The notes: generated by a model from the letters alone, not told the origin. Numbered from the stretch's first letter, positions 1 to 8,680 are shown. The stretch: DNA of 48,625 nt from Sulfitobacter sp. HNIBRBA3233 (GCF_040149665.1 NZ_JBEFLP010000008.1:1-48625), one strand, 5' to 3'. Translations and numbers: made by a program.

Positions 1-563
1 TGCGCCACACGGGCGGCGCGGAATTCTTCGATCCGGTCGCCGTGCTGCGCGGTCAGATCGATGTCGTCCCAGCCGTTGATCAGCTTTTGCAGCCAGACCT
101 CGTCGAGCTCGAATGCGACCTCTTTGCCCGCGATCTCCGCGCGGCCCGCCTCCAGATCGACCCGGGCATCGGCGCTGTCTTCGCCGAGGGCCGCGATCAG
201 TTCCTCGATGGTGTCTTCGTCCAGCCGCGCGGGCAAAAGCCCGTTGTTCACCGCGTTGCTCGCGAAAATATCGCCGAAGCTCGGGGCGAAGACGGCGCGG
301 ATGCCGGAATCGACCAGCGTATAGACCGCCGCCTCACGGCTCGACCCGCTGCCGAAGTTGCGCCGTGCGACGATGATCCGCACACCGCTGTTGCGGTTCA
401 GCGGATGGTCGGGGTTGTTCTCGCGCACGTCGTGCAGCAGGAAATCCTCGTACCCGTCGGCACGCGGCTGCGACATGAATCGCGCCGGGATCAGCTGATC
501 GGTGTCGATATTCGCCTGCGGCAGCGCCACGGCGGGGCCGTCTATCCGGGTCCATCCGCTCAT
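1..563 (-). CDS. leuD: 3-isopropylmalate dehydratase small subunit-like (LeuD family), cut by window edge
   Basis: This is the small (swivel) subunit of a two-subunit aconitase-family dehydratase. I read it directly from the minus strand; about 187 residues are visible and the C-terminus lies outside the window. ANIDTDQLIP at residues 17-26 and NFGSGSSREAAV at 69-80 are hallmark LeuD segments, and the Arg-containing loop contacts the substrate carboxylates in the family. The ATG at 563 overlaps the stop of the LeuC-like gene (ATGA), so the two subunits are translationally coupled. The family hydrates or dehydrates 3-isopropylmalate, but relatives act on maleate, citraconate and 2,3-dimethylmaleate. 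Its place beside a GntR regulator and degradative genes argues for a catabolic paralogue rather than the leucine enzyme; that is inference. Confidence 0.9.
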   Translation of the reverse strand, partial: MSGWTRIDGPAVALPQANIDTDQLIPARFMSQPRADGYEDFLLHDVRENNPDHPLNRNSGVRIIVARRNFGSGSSREAAVYTLVDSGIRAVFAPSFGDIFASNAVNNGLLPARLDEDTIEELIAALGEDSADARVDLEAGRAEIAGKEVAFELDEVWLQKLINGWDDIDLTAQHGDRIEEFRAARVA

Positions 564-1951
564 GTCCGGCCCTCCAGCAAGGGGCGCACATCGGTCAGAT
601 GGCCCGCAACGGCGGCAGCGGCGACCATGGCGGGGCTCATCAGGTGGGTGCGCGCCCCCCTGCCCTGCCTGCCGCGAAAGTTCCGGTTGGTCGAGGACGC
701 GCAGCGCTTGCCGCTTTCGACGAGATCGCCGTTCATGCCCACGCACATCGAACATCCCGCACTGGCCCATTCCAGACCCGCATCGACAAAGATTTTTGCC
801 AGCCCCTCGTCCTCGGCCTGTTTCTTGACCTGCGCCGATCCGGGCGCGACAAGGCCGGGCACCTTGGCGCGGCGGCCTTCAAGAACCTTCGCCGCCATGC
901 GCAGATCCTCGATCCGGCCATTGGTGCAGCTGCCGATAAAGACCTGATCGATCGCGATGCCATCAAGCGGCTTGCCCGCTTCGAGCGCCATATAATCGAG
1001 CGACGCGCGGGCGTGGTCCGATTTGCCGCCGGGCAGATCGCCCGGATGCGGCACGGTATCGGTGATCGGCAGCGCCTCTTCGGGGGTGGTGCCCCATGTG
1101 ACCGTGGGCGCGATATCGCCCGCGTCAATCTCGACCTCGCGGTCGAACCGCGCGTCCGCATCGCTGCGCAGCGCGTCCCAGTCGGCCACGGCGCTGTCCC
1201 ATCCGTCGCCCGTCGGCGCAAAGGGCCGGCCGCGGATGTATTCGTATGTCCGCGCATCGGGGGCGACCATACCCAGCCGCCCGCCGCCTTCGATCGACAG
1301 GTTGCACAGGGTCAGGCGCCCCTCCATCGACAGCGCCTCGACCGCAGGGCCGGCGTATTCGATGGCATGTCCGCGCGCGCCATCGGCGCCCAGCCTGGCG
1401 ATCCAGTGCAGGGCCATATCCTTGGCCGTGACGCCTGCGCGCAGCTGCCCGTTGAAGGTGATGCGCATGGTCTTGGGCCGCTTTTGCCAGATCGTCTGGG
1501 TCGCCAGAATATGCGCCACCTCGGTCGCACCGACGCCGAAGGCCAGCGCCCCGAAGGCCCCGTGGGTCGACGTGTGGCTGTCGCCGCAATTTATCAGAAG
1601 GCCCGGCAGGGTCAGCCCCTGTTCGGGGCCGATCACATGCACGATCCCCTGCTCGGGGTCCCTCAGATCGAAAAGCTTGATCCCCGTCTCGGCCGCGTTT
1701 TCGCCCAATGTGCGGATCATCCGGCGGATGTCGGCGGCAACCTCGATGTCGCGGGTCGGCGCATAGTGATCGACGACACCGAAGGTCAGATGCGGCTGAG
1801 CCACCGGCATACCGCGCGATTTCAGCTTGGCGAAAGCGTGGTGCGATCCCTCGTGCACCAGATGCCGGTCCACCCACAGCAGCGACGTGCCGTCTTCGCG
1901 GCACAGGATCTCGTGTTTGTCCCAAAGCTTGTCGAGAAGCGTTCCGGTCAT
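560..1951 (-). CDS. leuC: 3-isopropylmalate dehydratase large subunit-like (LeuC family)
   Basis: This 463-residue catalytic subunit of the aconitase superfamily has the usual length for bacterial LeuC. The three [4Fe-4S] ligands are visible: C342 in IGSCTNGRIEDL, and C400 and C403 in GCSMC. Other family segments are WVDRHLVHE (26-34), CGDSHTSTHGAFGALAFG (122-139) and TNRNFRGRQGRG near residues 421-432. I chose the ATG at 1951 over upstream in-frame starts because it overlaps the stop of the upstream gntR gene (ATGA). It closely resembles E. coli LeuC along its whole length, so sequence alone cannot exclude isopropylmalate isomerase. The operon context (gntR-leuC-leuD, divergent from hydantoinase and lyase genes) suggests hydration of another unsaturated dicarboxylate, such as a substituted maleate. 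Confidence 0.92.
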   Translation of the reverse strand: MTGTLLDKLWDKHEILCREDGTSLLWVDRHLVHEGSHHAFAKLKSRGMPVAQPHLTFGVVDHYAPTRDIEVAADIRRMIRTLGENAAETGIKLFDLRDPEQGIVHVIGPEQGLTLPGLLINCGDSHTSTHGAFGALAFGVGATEVAHILATQTIWQKRPKTMRITFNGQLRAGVTAKDMALHWIARLGADGARGHAIEYAGPAVEALSMEGRLTLCNLSIEGGGRLGMVAPDARTYEYIRGRPFAPTGDGWDSAVADWDALRSDADARFDREVEIDAGDIAPTVTWGTTPEEALPITDTVPHPGDLPGGKSDHARASLDYMALEAGKPLDGIAIDQVFIGSCTNGRIEDLRMAAKVLEGRRAKVPGLVAPGSAQVKKQAEDEGLAKIFVDAGLEWASAGCSMCVGMNGDLVESGKRCASSTNRNFRGRQGRGARTHLMSPAMVAAAAVAGHLTDVRPLLEGRT

Positions 1952-2763
1952 TCCGCCGCCTCCTGTGCCGCATTGTTCAGCACCGGCTCCCAATGCCGCC
2001 CCTCGCCGGCACCCACGCGGCTGAGCGTCATTTCCAGCTTGAACATGTCCGGGCGATAAAGCGCGGCGAGGTATTCCACCCCCCTGCCCTGCCCGTCGCG
2101 CACCACGCGGTTCAGCGACAGCAGCGGTGCGCCGACGCTCAGATCCAGATGCGCCGCGACCTCGGGCGACGCCAGCGTGGCGCTGACGCTCTGGTCCGCG
2201 CTTTCCACCTGCACGCCCGAGCGTTCGAGCAGCCGGAAGAGCGGCGTGGTGGCCAGCTCCGCCTCGGAGTAGTTCTGCGCGATTTCCTCGGGCACATAAG
2301 TCGTCAGATGCGAGAACGCCCGGCCCTCGATCTGGCGCAGGCGCACGGCGGTCTGCACCCGCGCGTCCGGGCGGATCTGCATCGCGGTGGCGACAAAGCC
2401 GGGCGGCGGCCCGTAGCTGAACGAGATCAGGCGCGCCGTGGTCTCGTCGCCCATCTGCTTGACCTGCGGGATCAGCGTCGTGATGTCCGCCGACACCCCG
2501 GGCACATCGCGGATCGCGCGCACGGTGGTGCCCGATCCCGCCCGCCGGTCGATCAGCCCGTCCGCGGCCAGCGCATCCAGCGCACGGCGCACCGTGACCC
2601 GGCTGACATCGAGGCTGGCCGCAAGTTTCTTTTCGGCGGGCAAAAGCGCACCCTCGCCGTAGGCGCCGCGCTGGATTTCGTCGCGCAGTTGCAGATAGAC
2701 ACGCCGCGCCTTGCCGCCTTCGGGCAGTCCGCTGATAGGTTTGTCCTCGGGGTCACGCTGCAC
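1948..2763 (-). CDS. GntR family regulator, HutC-type with UTRA ligand domain
   Basis: This transcription factor of about 271 residues has an N-terminal GntR winged helix (roughly residues 15-80, including LPAEKKLAASLDVSRVTVRR) and a C-terminal UTRA effector domain. The open frame extends to a TTG at 2817, but a GTG at 2763 has an AAAAGGGA ribosome-binding site at 2771-2778 and is the likelier start. It is the first gene of the leftward unit that continues into the dehydratase genes by 4-nt overlaps. It is also divergent from the rightward catabolic operon, the usual layout for a regulator controlling both arms. UTRA regulators of the HutC group usually respond to a pathway substrate or product; the ligand here is unknown. 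Confidence 0.9.
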   Translation of the reverse strand: MQRDPEDKPISGLPEGGKARRVYLQLRDEIQRGAYGEGALLPAEKKLAASLDVSRVTVRRALDALAADGLIDRRAGSGTTVRAIRDVPGVSADITTLIPQVKQMGDETTARLISFSYGPPPGFVATAMQIRPDARVQTAVRLRQIEGRAFSHLTTYVPEEIAQNYSEAELATTPLFRLLERSGVQVESADQSVSATLASPEVAAHLDLSVGAPLLSLNRVVRDGQGRGVEYLAALYRPDMFKLEMTLSRVGAGEGRHWEPVLNNAAQEAAE

Positions 2764-2906
2764 GTCATCATCCCTTTTCAATGGAACCGAGCCTAACGTC
2801 GAAAAACTCGATTGCAAGAAATCTATCTCATCACGGGCGAAAAATCAGCACTATGCCTGAAACTTTATCTGTACTATAAAAGATACAGATTTACGGAGGG
2901 TGCGCC
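2764..2906. promoter_or_regulatory. Divergent promoter region with candidate GntR operator
   Basis: This 143-nt gap separates the leftward gntR unit from the rightward tautomerase-hyuBA unit. It is clearly AT-richer than the flanking genes. An inverted repeat, ATCTGTA at 2867-2873 and TACAGAT at 2884-2890, has perfect 7-bp arms around a 10-nt AT-rich centre. It ends 16 nt before the tautomerase start codon, just before that gene's ribosome-binding site, so it is well placed for a repressor to block the rightward promoter. Assigning it to this GntR protein is inference. Confidence 0.5.
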
Positions 2907-3473
2907 ATGCCGGTGATCGAACTGCATGTAATGGACGGCTACGACGACGACGCCAAGAAACGGCTGTGCGAGGCGCTGACAGACGCCGTGCGAATCGTTC
3001 TTCCCGCTCCACCCGAAGCGGTGACCGTGATGATCCACGAAATGCAGCCTGCCGGATACATGCGCGGGCGCCAGCACCGCAGCGCAGCGCCCGCCCTGCC
3101 CGATCCCGTGACCCTTGTCCGCACCTACCTGTCGGCCATGGAGGCGCGCGAGATCGACCTTGCCCGCGACATGCTGGGGGCGGGTTTCGCCATGACCTTT
3201 CCGGGCGGCGTGCGCATGACGCGGCTCGAAGAGCTCATCGACTGGGCCGCGCCGCGATACCGCTTTGTCACCAAGACCTACGAAGGGTTCGATGCCCTCC
3301 AGTCCGGCGGCGAGGCGGCGATCGTCTACTGCCGCGGCACGCTGTCGGGCGAATGGCCCGACGGCACGCCCTTTGACGGCATCCGCTTCATCGACCGCTT
3401 CGAGGTGACGGGCGGGTTGATCACACTTCAGGACGTCTGGAACGACATTTCCGAAACGAAAGGGGCAACATGA
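2907..3473 (+). CDS. Tautomerase (4-OT fold) fused to a SnoaL/NTF2-like domain
   Basis: This is a 188-residue two-domain protein. Residues 2-60 align without gaps to 4-oxalocrotonate tautomerase and keep the N-terminal catalytic proline exposed after Met removal. Numbered as in 4-OT, the active-site Arg11 is Tyr and Arg39 is Thr, while Phe50 is Tyr, so oxalocrotonate chemistry is unlikely. Residues 65-188 look like a SnoaL-type cone (PVTLVRTYLSAMEAREIDLA, then FIDRFEVTGGLI). The start has a strong GGAGG site. The stop overlaps the hyuB start (ATGA), making it the first gene of the rightward operon. A role in isomerising or binding an unsaturated keto or enol intermediate is inference. Confidence 0.85.
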   Translation: MPVIELHVMDGYDDDAKKRLCEALTDAVRIVLPAPPEAVTVMIHEMQPAGYMRGRQHRSAAPALPDPVTLVRTYLSAMEAREIDLARDMLGAGFAMTFPGGVRMTRLEELIDWAAPRYRFVTKTYEGFDALQSGGEAAIVYCRGTLSGEWPDGTPFDGIRFIDRFEVTGGLITLQDVWNDISETKGAT

Positions 3474-5167
3474 GTGCAGAGATAGACCCGATTACGCTGG
3501 CCGTTCTGGCCGGCCGGATGGAACAGATCGCGGACGAGATGGATGCGACCCTGTTCCGCGCCGCCTTCAACCCGATCATCGCGGAAGCCCATGACGCCTC
3601 GCACGGGCTTTACCATGCAACCACGGGCGACACGCTGGTGCAGGGCAAAAGCGGCCTGCCCATTTTCGTCGGCGTGATGAGCTTTGCGGTCAAGGCGGTC
3701 ATCGACAAGGCAGCCGAGAACGGCGATCTGGCGGACGGCGATATCTATATCTTCAACGATGCCCACCTCGGCGGCACCCATCTGAGCGATATGCGCCTTG
3801 TCAGACCCTATTTTCACGACGGAAAGCTGTTTTGCTATCTCGCGTCCGTGGGCCACTGGCACGATGTCGGCGGCGCCGTGCCGGGCAACTACAACCCCGC
3901 AGCGACCGACGCCTTTCAGGAGGCCTTCGTGCTGCCCCCCGTCCGGCTTGCCAAGGGCGGAGAGATCCAGACCGACATCATCGACATCCTGATGCGCAAC
4001 ACCCGCCTGCCGCAATCGGCGCAGGGCGATCTGAACGGCCAGCTCGGCGCGCTCGATCTGGGGGTCAGGCGGATGGACGAGCTGCTGGCCGAATACGGCG
4101 CCGAAACGGTGCGCGCGGGGCTGGACGCGCTGCAGGACCGCGCGGAAACGCTGATGCGCGCCGAACTGACCGACCTGCCCGATGGCCGCTGGGAGGCGGA
4201 GGATTTTCTCGACAACGACGGGATCACCGACACACCGCTGCCGATCCGCGTCGCGCTGGAGATCAGCGGCGACCGGATGACGCTGGATTTCACGGGCACG
4301 GCACCGCGCTGCGCCGGTCCGGTCAACATCGCCCTGCCGACGGCGGTGGCCACGGCCTATGTCGCGATCAAGCATATCTTTCCCGCCCTGCCCGCCAACG
4401 CGGGCGTGATGCGGCCCATCGACGTGCGCATTCCCGACGGCTCCTTGCTGTCCGCGCCCTTCCCCGCACCGGTGGGTGGCTATACTGAAACCATTCTGCG
4501 GATGATCGACGTGATCTTTTCCGCCGCCGCGCAGGCCGCGCCGGAGCGGGTGGTGGCCAATGCCTATGGCACCATCAACGCGCTGTCGATTTCCGGCACC
4601 CGCGACAACGGCCAGCCGTGGGTCATGTTCAGTTTCTACGGCGGCGGGCACGGCGCCTCGGTTGACGGCGACGGGTTGAACCATGGCAATGCGCCGATCT
4701 CGACCGCGACGATCCCGCCGATGGAAATTCTCGAGGCCGCCTATCCCGTGATGTTCAGGCAATGGGCGCTGCGCCCCGACAGCGCCGGTGCCGGCCAGCA
4801 CCGCGGCGGCATGGGCGCCACCTACGAGATCGAAGTGCTGGAAGGCAACGGCGCCAAGGCGTTCCTGTTCGGGGAGCGTGGCCGCTATGCGCCCAAGGGC
4901 GCCGCGGGCGGGGGCGACGCCGCGCTGAACGTCTTCAGCTACGAGCAGGCGGATGGCTGGCACCAGCCGCCCATGGCCTCGAAAATGGTTGGTATCAGGC
5001 TCGAACAAGGGCAATCGGTGCGGCTGGAGACCCCCGGTGGCGGTGGCTACGGCCCCGCATCCGACCGCGCGCCCGAGGCCGTCGCACGGGACGTCGCGGC
5101 GGGCTTTCTGAGCGCCGAAAAAGCCGACAAGGAATACGGGCCCGCGTGGCAGGAGGCAGGCCAATGA
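3470..5167 (+). CDS. hyuB: Hydantoinase B/oxoprolinase family protein (HyuB)
   Basis: This 565-residue protein spans the full family length. It opens with the characteristic DPITLAVLAGRMEQIADEMDA and carries NDAHLGGTHLSDM and a glycine-rich tail (LETPGGGGYGP). HyuB proteins form the catalytic partner of HyuA in ATP-dependent hydrolysis of cyclic amides (N-methylhydantoin, 5-oxoproline) and in related acetone and acetophenone carboxylases. It is bounded by ATGA overlaps on both sides, so it is co-translated with the tautomerase and HyuA. No acetone-carboxylase-type third subunit is seen nearby, which favours a ring-opening hydrolase over a carboxylase, though this is not decisive. Confidence 0.93.
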   Translation: MSAEIDPITLAVLAGRMEQIADEMDATLFRAAFNPIIAEAHDASHGLYHATTGDTLVQGKSGLPIFVGVMSFAVKAVIDKAAENGDLADGDIYIFNDAHLGGTHLSDMRLVRPYFHDGKLFCYLASVGHWHDVGGAVPGNYNPAATDAFQEAFVLPPVRLAKGGEIQTDIIDILMRNTRLPQSAQGDLNGQLGALDLGVRRMDELLAEYGAETVRAGLDALQDRAETLMRAELTDLPDGRWEAEDFLDNDGITDTPLPIRVALEISGDRMTLDFTGTAPRCAGPVNIALPTAVATAYVAIKHIFPALPANAGVMRPIDVRIPDGSLLSAPFPAPVGGYTETILRMIDVIFSAAAQAAPERVVANAYGTINALSISGTRDNGQPWVMFSFYGGGHGASVDGDGLNHGNAPISTATIPPMEILEAAYPVMFRQWALRPDSAGAGQHRGGMGATYEIEVLEGNGAKAFLFGERGRYAPKGAAGGGDAALNVFSYEQADGWHQPPMASKMVGIRLEQGQSVRLETPGGGGYGPASDRAPEAVARDVAAGFLSAEKADKEYGPAWQEAGQ

Positions 5168-7224
5168 CCGGCAAGATGATCGGTGTCGACGTAGGCGGCA
5201 CATTCACCGATATTTTCGTCCTCGACGAAGAGCGTGGCGTGGCCGAAGTGGCCAAGGTGCCCACAACCCGCCCCGACCAGTCCGGCGGCTTCCTGTCGGG
5301 GATCGGCACACGCGTGGATGATCTGGCGGATGTATCGGTCGTGGTGCACGGCACCACGGCGGGCACCAATGCCCTGCTGGAGCGCAAGGGCGCCAGGATC
5401 GGCGTCATCACCACGATGGGCCTGCGCGATGTGCTGGAAATGCGCCGCCGGGACCGCCCCCGCACATGGGGGCTGCGCGGCGATTTCACCCCTGTGGTGG
5501 ATCGGGCGCAGCGGCTAGAGGTGCCCGAACGCACGCTGGCGGACGGCACGATCCGCACCCCCGTCGATCTGGATGCGGTGCGCGCCGCGGCACAGACGCT
5601 GATCGACGACGGCTGCCTTGCGGTGGCGGTGCTCTTCGCCAACGCCTACGCCAATGCCGAGAACGAGGAGCGCGCGGTCGCCGCTGTGCGCGAGGTCTGG
5701 CCGAACGCGCATGTGTCCTGTTCGTCCGAAATCCTGCCGGAGATCCGCGAGTTCGAACGGTTCTCGACCACCGCGCTTAATGCCTATTTGCAGCCCGAGG
5801 TATCGGGGTATCTCAACCGGCTGGAAACCGCGCTGAAAGACGGCGGATTTGCGGGCGAATTCATGATCGTGCAATCCAACGGCGGCGTGATGGATGTGGA
5901 CACGGCGGCAAAGCTGCCGGTGCGGACCGCCCTGTCGGGCCCCGCTGCGGGTGTGATCGCCGCCGGCTACATCGCCGAGGCCGCAGGCTTTCCCGATGTG
6001 ATCACGGGCGATATGGGCGGCACGTCCTTCGACGTCTCGCTGATCGCGGGCGGCCAATCCATGCTGAGCCCCCAGACCTCCATCGATTTCGGCATGGTTG
6101 TCCGGTCCCCGATGATCGAGATTACCACGATCGGCGCGGGCGGCGGATCCATCGCATGGGTCGACAAGGGCGGTCTGCTGAACATCGGCCCCGAAAGCGC
6201 CGGATCCACCCCCGGCCCCGTCGCCTACGGACAGGGCAACACGCGCCCGACCGTCACGGATGCCAACGTGGTTCTGGGCCGGATCGACCCCGACAACCCC
6301 ATCGGCGGCAAGCTCGAGCGGCTGGATGTCGAGGCGGCGGAGGCCGCGATCCTCGAACATGTGGGCAAGCCTCTGGGTCTGGACGCGCTGGCGGCAGCCG
6401 AGGCGATCCTGAAAGTCGCCAACAGCAGGATGGCGGGGGCGCTGCGTCTGGTGTCGATCGAGCGCGGATTCGATCCGAAGCGCTTTGCCTTCATGCCGTT
6501 CGGCGGCGGCGGTGCGCTGCATTCCGGCGCGATGCTGGCCGAGGTGGGCCTCGCGCGGGCCATCGTGCCCCGCTATCCCGGCGTGACCTCTGCCATGGGC
6601 TGCGTGATCGCGGACATGCGGCAGGATTTCGTGCAGACCATCAACACGATGCTGGACGGGATCGACACGGACGCGCTGGCTGCCTTCATGCAGCGCCACG
6701 TCACCGACGGTCTGGCCACGCTGGACGCGGCGCGCACGCGGTTCGAAGCGCGCGAGACATCCTTCACGCTCGATATGGCCTATGTCGGCCAGACACATAC
6801 CGTCAGCGTGCCCCTGCCCGTTACCGTCACCGGCGGAAAGGTCACCCCGCCGACCGAGGCGCAGATCGCCGATGCGTTCGACGCGACCTACCGCGAAACC
6901 TATGGCAGGTTGCTGAAAGGTGGCGCGCGCCGGGTGATGAACCTGCGCTCGGCCGTCACCGGCAAACGGCCGCGTTTCGATCTGGCGACGCTGGCACCAC
7001 AGGGCGGGTCGGCAGAGGCCGCGCTGAAAGGCACCCGGCGGGTACATTTCGCCGACAGCTGGCACGAGACGCGGATCTACGACCGTCTGGCCCTGCCCGT
7101 CGGCGCCGTGATCGAGGGCCCCGCGATCCTTGAGCAACCCGACACAACCGTGCTGATCGAGCCCGATCTGGTGGGGCGTGTGGACGACTTCGGAAACACC
7201 TTGATCGAAAGGGTGACGCCATGA
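5164..7224 (+). CDS. hyuA: Hydantoinase A/oxoprolinase family protein (HyuA)
   Basis: This 686-residue ATP-binding subunit starts with GVDVGGTFTDIFVLDEE (about residues 7-23), the phosphate-1 loop of the actin/ASKHA fold, followed by VVHGTTAGTNALLERKGARIG. A later TGDMGGTSFDVSLI segment is the second phosphate-binding motif. The open frame extends upstream to 4762, but the ATG at 5164 overlaps the hyuB stop (ATGA) and begins the conserved domain. With HyuB it should form an ATP-dependent amidohydrolase that opens a lactam, hydantoin or imide ring, coupling ATP hydrolysis through a phosphorylated intermediate. The substrate is not evident from sequence. Confidence 0.93.
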   Translation: MTGKMIGVDVGGTFTDIFVLDEERGVAEVAKVPTTRPDQSGGFLSGIGTRVDDLADVSVVVHGTTAGTNALLERKGARIGVITTMGLRDVLEMRRRDRPRTWGLRGDFTPVVDRAQRLEVPERTLADGTIRTPVDLDAVRAAAQTLIDDGCLAVAVLFANAYANAENEERAVAAVREVWPNAHVSCSSEILPEIREFERFSTTALNAYLQPEVSGYLNRLETALKDGGFAGEFMIVQSNGGVMDVDTAAKLPVRTALSGPAAGVIAAGYIAEAAGFPDVITGDMGGTSFDVSLIAGGQSMLSPQTSIDFGMVVRSPMIEITTIGAGGGSIAWVDKGGLLNIGPESAGSTPGPVAYGQGNTRPTVTDANVVLGRIDPDNPIGGKLERLDVEAAEAAILEHVGKPLGLDALAAAEAILKVANSRMAGALRLVSIERGFDPKRFAFMPFGGGGALHSGAMLAEVGLARAIVPRYPGVTSAMGCVIADMRQDFVQTINTMLDGIDTDALAAFMQRHVTDGLATLDAARTRFEARETSFTLDMAYVGQTHTVSVPLPVTVTGGKVTPPTEAQIADAFDATYRETYGRLLKGGARRVMNLRSAVTGKRPRFDLATLAPQGGSAEAALKGTRRVHFADSWHETRIYDRLALPVGAVIEGPAILEQPDTTVLIEPDLVGRVDDFGNTLIERVTP

Positions 7225-7823
7225 TTGCCGAACGCACGGCCCTGCTGACAATCGATTTGCAGAATGACTTCCTGCACCCCGAGGGCGCCTATGGCCGCGC
7301 GGGACAAACGGCAGAGGCAATCACCGCCCTGCCCGACCGCATCGCCCCGCTGCGCGATGCGCTGATCGCGGCGGGGGGCACTTACATCTCCGCCCAGTTC
7401 ACGCTGGTTCCGGGCCGTGGTGGCGCACCGCTGATCGCGGAGCACCTGCGCCGCTTGCGCCCGTTTCTGACCAAGGGCGATTTCACGCCCGGCGGGTTCG
7501 GCCATGCGCTGGTCGACCGTTTGCAGCCGGCGGATTTCACGATCGAGAAGGTCGCCTACTCCGCCTTCTACCAGACACGCCTTGAATACGTGCTGCGCAG
7601 GGTCGGGATCGACACGCTGATCATCGGCGGGATTGTCACGAACGGTGGCGTCGCCAGCACCGTGCGCGACGCCCATGTGCGAGACATCCATACGGTGCTT
7701 CTGTCCGATGGCTGCGCGGCTTTTCGCGAAGACGTGCATGACGCCACTCTCGCATCGCTCGGGTCGCTCTCGGAAATCATGCCCTGCGACGCGGCGCTGA
7801 AGCGGATTGGAGAGATGCAATGA
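7221..7823 (+). CDS. Isochorismatase-fold hydrolase lacking the nucleophilic cysteine
   Basis: This 200-residue protein has the isochorismatase/N-carbamoylsarcosine amidase fold: IDLQNDF with D12, and EKVAYSAFY with K110, both catalytic in the family. The third member of the triad is missing. The usual T-N-x-C segment reads TNGGVASTVRDA at residues 140-151, with Gly at position 143 where the cysteine nucleophile belongs; the codons are unambiguous. It may therefore act like isochorismatases that need no cysteine, or be a degenerate amidase. ATGA overlaps on both sides place it between HyuA and the lyase. Maleamate and N-carbamoyl amidases of this fold would suit the pathway, but the missing Cys speaks against simple amidase chemistry. 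Confidence 0.88.
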   Translation: MIAERTALLTIDLQNDFLHPEGAYGRAGQTAEAITALPDRIAPLRDALIAAGGTYISAQFTLVPGRGGAPLIAEHLRRLRPFLTKGDFTPGGFGHALVDRLQPADFTIEKVAYSAFYQTRLEYVLRRVGIDTLIIGGIVTNGGVASTVRDAHVRDIHTVLLSDGCAAFREDVHDATLASLGSLSEIMPCDAALKRIGEMQ

Positions 7824-8680
7824 CCCTTCGTGAAAGACTGACTTCTGCCGACATCCTTGTGGCGCCCGGTGTCTACGACGGTCTGACGGCTGCCTTGGCG
7901 ACGGATGCGGGGTTCGAGGCGCTGTATCTCTCGGGGGCGGCCGTCGCCTATACCCGTCTGGGCCGTCCGGACATCGGGCTGAGCACTGCGAGCGAAATGG
8001 CCGATACCATGGCCCTGGTCGCGGACCGGACCGATCTGCCGGTCATCATGGACGCCGACACCGGCTTCGGGAATGCGCTGAACGCGCGCAGGACGATGCA
8101 GACCTACGAGCGCGCCGGTGCCGCCGCCTTGCAGATCGAAGATCAGACATATCCGAAGAAATGCGGCCACCTTTCAGACAAGTCATTGATTACATTAAAT
8201 GAAATGACCGGAAAGATCAGCGCGATGGCGGACGCCCGGCGCCACGACACGCTGATCGTTGCGCGCACCGATGCGATTGCGGTCGAGGGGTTTTCGGCAG
8301 CGGTCGACCGTGCCGGAGCCTATATCGAGGCGGGTGCGGATGTTCTGTTCATCGAAGCGCCCCGCGACCGCGACGAGCTGTCGCGCATCCCGCAAACCTT
8401 CGGCGGCCGCGTGCCGCTGCTTGCCAATATGGTTGAAGGGGGGGCGACGCCGATTTCCTCAGACAAGGATCTTGAGGCGATGGGGTTTGATATCGTGATC
8501 TTTCCCGGCGGGATTGTCCGTGCGCTGGCCCGCACCGCGCAGGAGTATTACGCGAGCCTGCGCGAGCACGGCTCTAACAAGCGCTTTTCGGACAGGATGC
8601 ACGATTTCGACGGGTTGAATGCGGCGATCGGAACACCGGACATGCTGGCACTGGGGAAACGCTATGACGGGACAGGTTGA
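7820..8680 (+). CDS. Isocitrate lyase/PEP mutase superfamily C-C lyase
   Basis: This 286-residue TIM-barrel enzyme has the Mg-binding loop DADTGFGN at residues 78-85, QIEDQ at 105-109 and the gating loop PKKCGHLSD at 112-120. The KKCGH motif marks lyase members such as 2-methylisocitrate lyase, 2,3-dimethylmalate lyase and oxaloacetate hydrolase, as opposed to PEP mutases. In combination with the LeuCD-like hydratase it would cleave a substituted malate or isocitrate to pyruvate, or another 2-oxoacid, plus a carboxylate. It overlaps the upstream gene by ATGA and the downstream flavoprotein by 17 nt. Dimethylmalate lyase is the closest functional idea; methylisocitrate lyase is possible, but no methylcitrate synthase is nearby. 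Confidence 0.9.
   Translation: MTLRERLTSADILVAPGVYDGLTAALATDAGFEALYLSGAAVAYTRLGRPDIGLSTASEMADTMALVADRTDLPVIMDADTGFGNALNARRTMQTYERAGAAALQIEDQTYPKKCGHLSDKSLITLNEMTGKISAMADARRHDTLIVARTDAIAVEGFSAAVDRAGAYIEAGADVLFIEAPRDRDELSRIPQTFGGRVPLLANMVEGGATPISSDKDLEAMGFDIVIFPGGIVRALARTAQEYYASLREHGSNKRFSDRMHDFDGLNAAIGTPDMLALGKRYDGTG

Noticed and set aside
42..2059. Plus-strand frames of 301 and 486 codons across the leuD/leuC region
   Set aside because: They are antisense to LeuC and LeuD, whose Fe-S cysteines and conserved loops are intact on the minus strand.
3428..7320. Long minus-strand open frames (591 and 601 codons) opposite hyuB and hyuA
   Set aside because: The plus strand encodes full-length HyuB and HyuA with family motifs; the minus frames have shadow-like composition and no motifs.
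7221..7823. N-carbamoylsarcosine amidase (creatinine/N-methylhydantoin pathway) as the function of the isochorismatase-fold gene
   Set aside because: The adjacent HyuAB would fit, but the catalytic Cys is missing and the lyase and LeuCD-like genes have no place in that pathway, so I kept it only as an alternative.
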